Shown here in pieces: positions 1 to 11,600 of a stretch of DNA of 64,000 nucleotides; position 1 is the first letter of the stretch; each line of letters starts with the position of its first letter. Made by a program: the position numbers and the translations under genes. Source of the stretch: Siphonodentalium dalli (lineage: Eukaryota; Mollusca; Scaphopoda; Gadilida; Siphonodentaliidae); assembly GCA_032622095.1 (NCBI GenBank), contig CP136063.1, positions 63,935,897 to 63,999,896 on the forward strand. The letters are read 5' to 3'. The notes under the pieces are model-generated. The model searched no databases and had not been told where the DNA came from. It saw only the letters and a program-made list of their open reading frames with translations.

Positions 1-66
1 TTTTACTTCTAGGCATGGTATTTGCGCATAGTACTGCTTAAATACACAACCATACCCCACATCACA

Positions 67-88
67 CCCCCCCCCCCCCCCCCCCCCC
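67..88. repeat. Poly-C tract
   Basis: Uninterrupted run of about 22 C. A homopolymer; its exact length is unreliable in any assembly. Confidence 0.95.
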
Positions 89-996
89 GGTTGGGCGATT
101 AGTTGACGAAAGTAAATAACCGTCGACTACCACACCTGCCGAAGGTTAGTCGAATGATCGTGGCAAGCCTAAGCTAATGTATATCTATTTTTTGTTTAAA
201 GAAAAAAAAAACATTTGAAAAAAAAAGAAAAGATTTTTTTTTTCGAGAAATGAGCTGAAAGCAAAGAATTAATTTTTTTTTTAAATTATTCCTTTTTTCA
301 AGAAACTCTAAAGGGGACGTCCTCGCCTAGACCTTGACCTGAACCTGCATTTATGGCTGCATATGAAATTTGGTGATGAGAAATGCGGTCTGTAGACTGT
401 GCGGGAGGAAATGTGGACGGACAGACTTCCGCACACTTGATGGCAATAGCTTAGCTTGACAAGTCAAGATAAGCTAAAAATGTTGAAATTTTCATAGTCG
501 AAAAATATAATGCTGACAGCGAAATTATATACCCCCTGTCTATGGAATTAGTGCTTGCTTGTTTGTGCTTGCTTGCAAAGACCATATACATAATTTTTTA
601 ACACAATTGGAGTTGATTAAAAATCTCACTGGGCTGAATAATAGGCCCAGAACAAAGCCCTAACAGGGCTGATTACGGGGCCTGGGCCTAAAGGCCCCGC
701 TAAAATGCGAAGCCTGGCGTTTTATGTATAATACACGTTTTATGCATAATATAAGTTATTATTTATTAAACGGTTGAAGTATGCATCTAAAGCATGAGAA
801 TGTCTCCGATTTCAGTCGCGATCAACGATGCTCCTGTTGCAGGATTTCAATATACGGCGCCTATACTGGTACACTGTCGCGCAGCTGTCACCGAACATTT
901 CTTTAATATGAAAGTATCAATGACACTGTAGCTTATCTCATGAATGACTGATCGAAATCCATTTCTGAAGCGCGAGGTTGCCTTTCAAAATTTGAC
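89..996. other. Non-coding; remnant of a 'GGACGGACAGAC...GGCAATAGC' repeat
   Basis: No gene recognised. Around 180-300 the DNA is A/T homopolymer-rich. Bases 410-470 carry GGACGGACAGAC followed by GATGGCAATAGCTTAGCTTGAC, the same type of terminal tail that closes the tandem array at 33.9 kb, so this is probably the end of a related, mostly decayed repeat. TCAATGACACTGTAGCT near 917-933 matches the left end of the 29.07-34.01 kb insertion. Confidence 0.4.
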
Positions 997-1375
997 TTAA
1001 CCCTTTACCCAACAAACCGGCCAAATAAAGCTTCAACAGCCTAAAATATCTTCGGTCTGTCTCAATAGAACCATATAAATATGGATATCATTGGAACCGG
1101 CTCCTTGACCACATTGTGATATTTACAGTTATGCCCTGTGCCAATGCATTCTCTTATATATGCGAGTCGACCATAGGTCGCCTCCCATATATAAGAGAAT
1201 GCATTGGCCTAAAAAAAATCTTTTTTTAACACTTTTTACTATTTTTTCTTACATTTTATAATTTTTAATGTGTTAAGCCAATGCATTCTCTTATATATGC
1301 GAGGCGACCTATGGTCGACTCGCATATATAAGAGAATGCATTGGCACAGGGCCGTTCTGTTGGGTAAAGGGTTAA
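997..1375 (+). mobile_element. TTAA-bounded MITE family A, copy 1
   Basis: Begins TTAACCCTTTACCCAAC and ends with its reverse complement GTTGGGTAAAGGGTTAA, so TTAA flanks both ends (piggyBac-type target duplication with CCCTTT termini). Inside are two hairpins (about 1139-1207 and 1279-1346), each about 68 bp, with arms containing ATGCATTCTCTTATATATGC around a GTCGACCATAGGTCGCC core. The two hairpins are themselves inverted relative to each other, giving a nested palindrome. An inverted copy lies at 19965-20417. No transposase inside: non-autonomous. Confidence 0.9.
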
Positions 1376-4300
1376 GCCATGATCACCGACAGTACTGCAT
1401 GTTGCAGGATTTTGATTTGGAGCACTGCTGGGCAAGTGCCAACAAAGAATCAGTCAGCACACTGGAATTTAAGACCACGTCTTTTTAAAACCTAAACATG
1501 TCTCGATCCCGATAACACGTACTTGTGCAGCAAAATGAAACAGAGTTACAGAGGGTTAAAATTTACACATCTTAGCTTGCACGTGGTTTGGTGTCTTCAA
1601 TTCGATATAACTACGGAAATTGACAATTTTTCTTGATAAATTTTGCCACAATCGACCGCCCGCTGCAGTTGGATCTAAGGTTCTTTCGGTTCTCGTTAGA
1701 CCATAGAACAATTGACTTCCCGTAAGTTTCATGACTTCCGAATCCATGCACATTCATCCATAAAATTGTTCTCCCATTTTTCGTTCTACACACCTACCTA
1801 CCAACGTGATACCATATGGTAGTAATATATATATATATATACTAGGGTTATAACCTGTGGAGCTGCGAATTCCATTTTCGCCGAATCATTTTCAAGTTTC
1901 CTAATTTCGTGATATTGCGACTTTGACAATTTGTAAAAGTCTTTTAAAAAAAAAATTCTCGAAAATGTACAGTTATTGTTATAGTACAGGGCGGATTTCC
2001 CCCAGAATTTAATAAACGTACAGACCCGTATAACATCGTACAGGGCGGATTTTTTTCTATGAAATTAATAAACGTACAGGTACGTTTATTTGGCACGCGA
2101 GAGAATATGGAACTGTCTCAGATGCCGCGTTATGTAATATCGCTGCGAATGTAAACAACACATGTTTCAGACATCGAAAAGTCCGAGTGGGCAGCATTTT
2201 CTTTTAAATTTGACATTGAGTTTCGGAGTAGGGCTGGACGATATTAACGAAAATAAAAACCGCGATTTTTGGAAATTAAAACCGCGGTTAACGATATAAT
2301 CGCGGTTTTTTAAAACATCAGATACTAGTAACTTAAACAGTTTCTCACTGTTCGCTAGAATCACATCATTGTCATTAATTTTGACAAGTTGACGTCAATA
2401 ATAACATACCTGTACACAACCTTTCAACCAGTGACAACCTCATGCTCGCATCGATATTCGGAATGAAAAGTAAATTCACTGGTTAAATTCCGCTATTCGG
2501 ACAATTTCTTTCCGGTGACTTGACAAATTCTGGTATATACCGATAATTAATAAAACCATTATCTAGTCTATGCCAAAACTAAAAGTGTTCTATACTATAC
2601 AGTATCCTTTTCTAACTCGGTATATTCAACTATGTTGAGCAAATACATATGTTGTTCCCGATGACACTTGCGTCGCTTGACAAATGGAATATGGTTTACC
2701 GTCAAGACAAATTTTAGCGAAGTCCACACACACGTAGTACATAACTTTTGGAATTCGGCCAAGCAAGGACACCATGTATTTTGGGCGGGTTTGAAGCCCT
2801 AATTCTATAATATTGGTTTTAACCAATCGCCGTGAGTGGTTTCTTCTAGACGAGAAGGGGGCGGTATCTTCGCTCATTTACTATTTTGATTGACGGTGCA
2901 TGTGCATCATTGTACTGAAGGAAGAGACATGGCAAAACTGACATTCATATTGATCTATCACCCGATCAGTCGTCAATTCATTTGGTGAATTCTCTTGTAA
3001 TAAAAAGTACGCAGGGAAGTCGGAGCGTTTGTGTAATATTGTGAGCGAAAGGGGGACGTATTCGGGGTTTTCGTATCCCCTTAATTTTGTTAGTCGTCCT
3101 AAACGTTGTTTACTATGATTTATATTGAATATTGAAAAAGTCAGGACACGGGGATTTAGTTGGAATTTAAAACTTAAATAACTTGATTTAGGCTTGAGTT
3201 AAACTATTTGTTTGTATACGCTTATGATGGTCTGGCACCCTCTAATTGCCGACGATATTACGATTATTTTAGTTTAGACGATATTACTGACGATATTGAA
3301 ATATTAACCGGGTATTGACAATTAATCGGGAAACCGCCCAGCAGGCCAGCACTATTTCGGAGCACTCCTTTACTAAGGCCAAAACAAATTTAATGCGTGT
3401 TTCCCGTAACCTGACTGACCATCTTCAAAACCCCCCGACCCAAGTTCATTTTATTGGTTTCAAAGAAAAAAAATCAATCTATAAACAGACCGACTGCACT
3501 GTTAACCAAATTGTGTACACATGGTTACATTTTACCTGTATCTGATTCGCCCCGCGAGATAAATTATATCTTTGATATATTTATATATTTTTCGCAAACC
3601 CACATCGTCACTCTTCAAATGGAAAGTCAAATTACGACCAGACGCTATACCGGAAGATCATGAGTTATCGTTCCTCTTCGCTGTGTTGATATGGAGTATT
3701 TATATTAAACATGGATGTTCTCTGAGGTTGATTCGAACCGAAATTCGAATGCAGGAACAAGTTCTTTTCAACGATAGCGGTCGCACATGGGTCGATTCCC
3801 ATGTGCATAATTCACGACTGCTGTGGCAAAAAAACCCGCATTTTAAAGATAACAGAAATCTGTTTTATACATGTTTCCCCTCAATATATCAGTTTTATCA
3901 CCAATTTGTTGGTTACTCTGGCAATATATATGGCATTTTAATCAGCGATGTTCTCCGCAATGCAATTGCAAGTGTACTTTGTTTGTATAAGACTACAAAT
4001 GCATACTTAGAATTTACTAGTAAAGGCTATCGCATATCTTGTGGTGAATGCTGAATGAAACTGACTATTATGAAATACTTTGCTTGTTCTGAGTCCTGCA
4101 ATTTGCGGGTGGGGGCACACGTTTGTGATTGTTAACCACGCTCTGGAAGTTTGATGAAACTTATTGTTTCCGTAACATTTGATTCCTTTCTTTAGGAACC
4201 GCCGGCGGTCCAACGCGTTCATTCCTACTTTTATATTATTGGATATGTGGCTATTCATTAAAATGAAATAGTAATCGCCACGTTCGTTCTAGTGAACTCA

Positions 4301-4894
4301 CAAATATTATAAGTTAACCATGACATCGCCGAGAAATGTGCTAGTATTCAATACATTGTGCTCTTTAGTCATTAAGGGTGGTCTATGATGCACTTTATTA
4401 ACGTAAAAATTACATCAGCCAATGCCTCAAACAACCAGTTAAAATTGAGTTAACCAGCACCTAGGCAATAGTCCATATTACGGAATACTTCCACTGATGT
4501 TATTAATATTAGGTACAGTTAAGTTGATTATTGATGAACGATTATCAAAATCAATAATCGTGTCACCTCTACTCTAGGCTCTACCTTAACTTTGACATGT
4601 AACTGAGTAGACTGTTTGGATTTTGTAAAGTTGGTAGGGGAAGCTTATACGAGTATGGAATTTTCCTGGATGATTAATCATTTAATAATGTTCTCTGTAT
4701 TGTACAACATCTAGATCTATTTAACAAGATTCATCTACCCTAGGAATTCCAATTCACAAAATTAATTACTTTTGAAGCATTTTTTTTCCCTCCAGCCAGC
4801 CTGCCAGGTGACAAGAAATCACCCATTCGGCCATTGTCGTCTGCTTTTTTCTTGTCAGTAAATGTCACCTCAAATCCAAACAGTTCAATCAATC
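1376..4894. other. Intergenic, no gene recognised
   Basis: Open frames here are short and unlike known families (the longest, about 3572-4054 +, 160 codons, has no recognisable motif). A (TA)n run lies at about 1827-1842. Short inverted repeats with CCGCGATTTTTGG / AAAACCGCGGTT lie at about 2257-2315. I see nothing else supportable. Confidence 0.5.
1983..2081. repeat. Direct repeat, unit about 53 bp, x2
   Basis: GTACAGGGCGGATTT...TTAATAAACGTACAG occurs at about 1985-2023 and again at about 2038-2079, with small differences. Confidence 0.75.
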
Positions 4895-5066
4895 ATACTC
4901 ATACGAGTCATAGGCCCTAGCACAGAAGTTGGAATCACTGACTTTTATAGATTACCAGGGGACTTATAAGCAAACCCTAATGCTTTTAACTCGCCTGATA
5001 ATCTCTAAAAGTGGCATAAAAGTCAGTGATTCCAACTTCTGAGGATCGTACTCGTAGGCCTAGCTA
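4895..5066. mobile_element. Short palindromic MITE-like element
   Basis: A 26-bp perfect inverted repeat, CAGAAGTTGGAATCACTGAC.. at 4923-4948 and its complement at 5016-5041, is extended outward by imperfect arms (TACGAGTCATAGGCCCTAG against CTAGGCCTACGAGTACG). No target duplication could be fixed. Confidence 0.7.
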
Positions 5067-5085
5067 AAATTAAAAATTGGACTCT

Positions 5086-5124
5086 GCAGACAATAATCTG
5101 TAGAGTCCAATTTGGATAACATGT
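5086..5124. repeat. Small hairpin
   Basis: AAATTGGACTCT and AGAGTCCAATTT, 12-bp arms, loop of about 15. Lies just upstream of the transposase gene; no function can be assigned. Confidence 0.7.
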
Positions 5125-5678
5125 ATATATCAATAGACCGACAACACACCATTTAAAGATTTCAGACCATCGTCGCTAAGTCCAATACTTTGGATACTCA
5201 TTGTTGAATTGTATTAATATTTGCTGAAACAAAAAGGCGCCAATGGAATTGGTAAAGCCGAAAAGTCCGCGTTGCTAATTGACTAATTAAAACCATTGTT
5301 TTAATTTCACTTCAGCCTTTATGGCTTTATCCAATCAGAATGCATAACACTCAATTTATCTGAGGAAGAGATAAAACGTGATACTGAGGTACGATATCGA
5401 TGAAATTGAGAACACTCGAGAAATCAACACTTACGCTTAATATTCACATTCTGAGATGTGACACAAACGAAAAATGTCACCACAATGCAACTCCAATGTA
5501 TTAGCCACGCATCTGATTGGAAGTGAAAATTAAAAAAATATATAAACCAGCTACTGACACAAGTTAACATTACACGTTTTATGGGAGCCCATTTTTTCGG
5601 ATCGATGTTTGGTCATGTGACAATGTGCGCGAATTGTTGATTGTTGATCAAGAAAAAGAACAAATTATATCAGCATAT
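5125..5678 (+). other. Upstream region of the transposase gene
   Basis: No clear TATA box or Inr can be defended. The transposase frame is open upstream of the first in-frame ATG (5679) to a TAA at 5565-5567, but it has no ATG there. An out-of-frame ATG at 5581 opens a short upstream ORF that ends before the start codon. The 5' end of the transposon (CACTA-type terminal repeat) was not identified. Confidence 0.4.
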
Positions 5679-8600
5679 ATGTATAAATCTAGGAAAAGAC
5701 CATGTGGCTGTAAGCGTTGTAAATACCATCGCTCTCAACATTACAGTACCGTACAGAAACATTTGGTCGAATTTGGCAAGTATAATGCCAATGGAACTTC
5801 TGACATTGACAATAAATTGAATAAGTTTAAGAATAACGTTGTTGATGTTGTTATTGTGGACAATGAAAGTATAAGTGATACTGATAGTGAAGATATTCAG
5901 TGTGATGATCTTACCAGTACTGATGATGAATCAACTACCAGTACTGATGATGAATCAACTGATGACATCATGGAGTCGATGGACCAAAGCATTTCTAATA
6001 ATGCTCTTGTTGCCAATGTTGGCACTACTGGACATTCAACCAATTACCAAACCAGCCTTACCAGGTGAGAACTTATGATATTTATTAATTCTCCAGGCTC
6101 TTGCCATTTTACTAGTCTTAGTTCAAAATGAACCTATTTAAATCAGGTCGAGCACTAGCCCGCATCTTCCCGGGCTTTAATGACCTGGATTGGAATATCA
6201 CAGATTGGTGTCGTTATAGACCGCGTTCCATGCCTATATTTTCAATAGCACTTTGTGCGCTATATTTTCAATAGCACTTTGTGCGCCTATGATCCTGAGC
6301 ATGAACGGTGCATGTTTATAGGGTTTTCCATGACTGAGATTTGAAGGTCAACTAATCAGCCGTAATAGTCAAAGATTATTCGATTAATCATCAACTCATA
6401 CACCAAAAACTGTCATCAATGCCAGAGTACTAGTACCTTCCTGTGGATACCATACTTTTCTTCCGCAGTTATTAACTATCCGTGTATCTTTTTTCAGCCC
6501 TCAAAATTCACTAAGGCAATTCCGTAGTAAAATGCCATAGTTCATGTAATTAGCCATGGCATATCATTACTAGTACCGTAGTAAAGTGTCAGGTAAATCC
6601 TGTGTAATCACTCAGCTCCAGTACAAACGTGACAAGATTGAATACAATCACGCAATACCGCTATTCTCAAAGTAATTGACCAGAAAAACGGGGTGATACC
6701 CCGGTCATGACCGCGGTGATACCGGTAATAAACGGTAGCGGTATCGAGACGGTCATGGCGTGGAGTTACGGTATTGGGCGATAATGATACCGTGGTCTTT
6801 TAGCGGGCACCGCATTAATTTTGTTGAATACCGCAGTGATTTTCGTGGAACTCTTTTAGGGGAAGTATTTACTCACACATACTTGTTCGCGTTAACAAGC
6901 GGTATCAGTACCATGGTATTGGAGGATACCGCGGCATAGTACCGCCATATTAACGGGGTGACACCACGTTATTGGTGGTCAATTACTTTAAGTATAGCGG
7001 TACTTCCAATACATGCAAATAAACAAGTGCGAATGGTGAAGGATCAAGAGGTGCCGGGGAGTATGTATTTGTTACACATTAGATGTTTTTCTGTTCTGTT
7101 AATATCATTGAAATGACTATAACAAATAATTTCCCGGCTTCCCTGCCCAAAAGTTGACAATTTAATAACAAATTTTGTCTAAAAATACCATATTTTTCCA
7201 AAGTAAAAATAAACACAAAAACAATCATAATATGTGCCAATAATTATAAATGAAAAAATTTAATATTCAGACATAAAATAATGAGTCAAATTGTGTAAAT
7301 CAAGCATAAAGAATTATAAAATAAAGGTTTTACTTCATTTTAGTGTCCTAAAACCTCCTCCAGGTGGCACCTCCTGATCCGTCACCATTGAGAGGAATGG
7401 GAGGAACTTGAACATTACATGAAGGTTCATTTTGAACTAGACTAGTCTAAACAAAGTAGACTGAGTAGTACAAAATGAACCTAGCTAGGTCCTATACTAA
7501 TATGTATAGTATTGGTTCATTTTCAATGTCCAATGTGTATCAAATAATGCCTCGAAAACCTCCCCTGGCACCTCTTGATCCCTCACCATTGAAATGAATG
7601 TTGGCAATTACATGTAGGTTCATTTTAAACTCAGCCTTTTGTCATTGACTCGCCGTATTGTACATGTAACCAACATATGAACCCAGAATGGCAGAAATAA
7701 TAAATCACTTACCGGTAGTTATCTTCGTAATAGCCCATTCACATTCGGCAACATAAATATAAATGAAATCAGGATGTTTTCTTAATTTTCTGTGGATATT
7801 ATTGTGAGAAAAAAATCCCTCTTTGTTTATCTTCTTAAAACGGAAAAATATCTGAAAAGTATCGTAAGAAAATTTGAGTTTTTCATTTCACCGAGTGTGT
7901 TATGGATACAGCCCTCTAAATTCAGATTGTTTGGCTTCGGCAATCCTCTACGGCAACAGTATGCCGTGCCCCAGTTTGCTTCAGCAAATTGCTTCGGCAA
8001 TGCTGATTGCCGTAGCCAATTATGAAGGCTGTGGATATGCATACATGCAAAAATGCAGCGACATTGAATTCACAGCGAATTACCTCAGCCAGATACCTGC
8101 GTATAAAAAGCAGCAAAGCTACATATTTATTTGAGTGCTGTCTCTTATTTATACTGAAAAATAAGAAATTATTATGGTGATCAATTCCAAGGCAATTTCT
8201 TTTATTTCACTGTTCTTTTTGCAGGGACACTGGTATGGATCATGCGGGTGATGGATCGACTATCGGTGCTGCATGCCAGGACCATAGCATTGCTAATGGT
8301 ACTCATAACTGTACTGCTGGACATTCAACCAATTACCAAAGCAGGTGAGAATATTTATAGTATGAACCAGCTGTATCTTAACAGATCATGTTATGTCTTA
8401 ATCCGAATTGCTTTTTATTTTTTTTGTTCATTTTTTTTTAGTGCCACTTTAAATTTTCAGTGTTCCTAGTCAGAACTCATCATTCATACTCATCTTTGGG
8501 AAGTTTTCAAAATATGCGACATGTGTTCACTTCAACCTACGATTTCTCAGCCATATCTCTGAATATCAAATCATGCCTTCTATGAGTTGAATAGGGCATT

Positions 8601-11600
8601 CAGATAACGCCTTTGCGACGCGTGCGTTTCAGTGTTAACTATACCAAGCTCTGAGACATGAGCAACACGTGCGATGTGCCAATCGTGTTCAACGCACGTT
8701 CCGTATTTTGTTTGTGCACCACAGAGGCCGCATACCTTTATAAATGGAAAATTACGTCACTTGGCTTTTTGACTACCGCAAAGTCGCCTCTGTAACAATT
8801 TATTCATTTAAACATAGCTCCGATTGGCAAAATAAATATTCTCTTGTTGCAGGTGGGATAATATATGGAAGTGTGTTTTGTTTTCGTTAGCTCACCTGAT
8901 ACGAAGTATCATGGGAAGCTACAGTCGTCACATATTGTACGTTAGTCAACAATTTCTTTAAATGACTTCTTCTCCAAAACCCCTTGGTCGATTTTGCTCA
9001 AATTTGGTGTGGGAGTGGGCGACTGGTTTTCAGATTTGTTAAAATTAGGTCAATATGTTGAAAGGGGGGGGGGGCAAAAGGGACTTATTTGGGTGCAACT
9101 TTAATCTTCTTCTCAAGAACCACCAGGTGGATTTCTTTCAAACTTGATCTGGAGCATTATTGGTACTCATAGTTTCAGATTTGTTCAAGGCATTATGCTC
9201 GAATGATTTTAAGGGGCCATTAGGGCCCTTTGAAAATAGTGGTTTTGGGTTTGACTTGGAAAAATATGTTTTCTCAAGATAAACATGGTGGCTTGGCCCA
9301 TTTCGCTCAAATTTGTTGTGCATGTGCCTTGGGTGACTGGTATTCAGATATGTTAACATTAGGTCAATATGTTCATACCGGTAAGGGGGCAAAAGGGGCT
9401 TATTTGGGTGAAATTAAAAAAAATTGGTTTCCTCAAGAACCACTAAGTGGATTTCTTTCAAACTTGGTCTGGAGCATTACAATTTACTGGAACCCATATT
9501 TTCAGATTAGTTCAAGGCGTCATGCTTGACTGATTTAAAGGGTCGCAGGGCTCTCTGAAACTAGGGTTTTTGGGTTCGATGCAGCTTTTCAAATTGGAAA
9601 AATATGTTTTTCTCAAGAAAAACATGGTGGAATTCTTCCAAATTTGGTTTGGAACATTAATGGGAGACCTAGTATCAGATTTGTTTACCATTATGTTGGT
9701 GGGGCCAAACAATTTGTTATTTTTTTCTATTTTTTAAGGACGACCATGGCCAGCTGGGTGCAGCCCAGCCACACATTTGTTGAGTAGCAACAAATGCGCT
9801 GGTCGTCCTTATACTGAGTTCACTTTCAAACATGGGTGCCGCCATCTTGAATTTGAGGGGGCCTTCATCTTGGTCGTCCTTATACTGAGTTCGCTTTCGA
9901 ACATGGGTGCCACCATCTTGAATTTGAGGGGCCGCCATCTTGGAACGTCATTGCAGTTAAATTAAAACTACAAAATGTTACTTTTCATATAGCCAACATA
10001 ACAGTAATCATTACGTTAAGGCATTACATGGTTTATTCTTTGCACGTTTATGTAAACTATTAGGTGACATCACAGATATGTTGTATCCAAAGCGACGTCA
10101 TATTGGCACGCACATTTCCCCGCGAAATTTCCCCAACTAAAATTTCAATGATAGAAATATGAAGCTTACGGCACTACACCATGTCAGGTGAGCATCCCAG
10201 CCGCCTCTAGTCAACTAGATATTGTGTATGAATAAAAGTTGAGTGCATCGTGCATGTATATATGCAAAATTTTCTCCTGTTCCAGCAGGCCTAATGTTTT
10301 GAGGTCCGGTAAATACTGGGGTGTTCATGATTTCATGGTTGATTGATTTTTGGGGGCTTCAGAGCAATTTCTATATTAACACTGAACCCAATGGAGATTT
10401 CATATATTTCACTCTCTGTGTTTATCTTAACACAACTAGTTTACCAAATGACAAAAAATTAATATAATGAACTTGGGGAAGATGTTTATAAACTCAGTAA
10501 ACATTCTAGGACTAGTCTCTTTAGATCTCATCAGAGCAGGTGAGTGCCCAATAGTCCCTGGATTATCTTGTTCTGAAAATGGCAAATTGTGACCTACATG
10601 TACATGTATATAGCAAATAAATGATATCAGGTCAATGGTGTAAGCTAGCACCCAGTGTAATTGTTACGACCCGCATAAAAAAATGAACTATATATATATG
10701 TATATATAATAGTATCACATGCAGGCCTTATTTAAATCTTTCTCAATTTTAAATTAATATAGAAATATTCTAAGTACATGTATGTAAGAAATACCAGAAT
10801 ATTCTACCGGTACATTAATTTAAAATTGAGGATTATGTAAATAAGGCCTGAAAGCTAATCCATTTGAAGCTTATATCTGCATTGTAATATTTTAAAACCT
10901 TCTTTTCTAGCTCATCTGAAAATGACAAGTCTTCTGTTGATTCATCTGACTCTGAAAACATGGACAGTGATGGATCTGGAGAATTTGAAGCCGACGTTGA
11001 ATCAGAATGGTGTTGTCGGTATGACCAAGATATTTACAACTCACATGTGGCTGATGAGAAAGTAACAGAAGATTTAACAATACTACAGTGGTTGGCGATG
11101 AATTTTCACCTATTCGTTCTCCACCCTACTATGAGCAAAGCAGCCTTTAGTCATATTCTGGAGATGCAAAGTGTGCTACATCATGACAAAAGTGTCATGC
11201 CAAATTCTTATTATAATGCACGCAAGATTATTGAACCATTTCTTATCAAGAAATTTGTTTACCATGTCTGTGTCAATGACTGCATAATATTTAGAGGAGA
11301 GTATGAAGACGTTGAAATTTGTCCAATTTGTAAGGAGGAAAGGTACAAGATGGACAGATCTAGATCTATAGCTAGTGGCCGAAATAAAAACAATTCAACA
11401 GGACGTCGCAGATTTGTGTACATTCCTATAGGCCCGAGAATTGCAAGAATGTTTGGTGAAGTGAACCTGGCACAGCTGGTACAATCCCACCCTGGAAACA
11501 CTGATACATGTAGTGATGGTAAAATGTCTGATATTCATGATTCGCCAATCTGGAAGGAGCTGTATTCTGTGCAGGGTCACTTCAAAGGTGACAAAAATGG

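Noticed and set aside
1270-1488. Small ORF MLSQCILLYMRGDLW.. and its twin at 19861-20070
   Set aside because: It is the MITE hairpin read as protein; the same translation appears wherever the hairpin occurs.
3725-3760. Possible tRNA B-box (GATTCGAACC)
   Set aside because: No cloverleaf or A-box can be formed around it.
3572-4054. 160-codon plus-strand ORF
   Set aside because: No start context, motif or similarity; composition is like random AT-rich sequence.
5625-5678. Start of the transposase at 5625
   Set aside because: That codon is GTG; a nuclear animal gene would use the first in-frame ATG at 5679.
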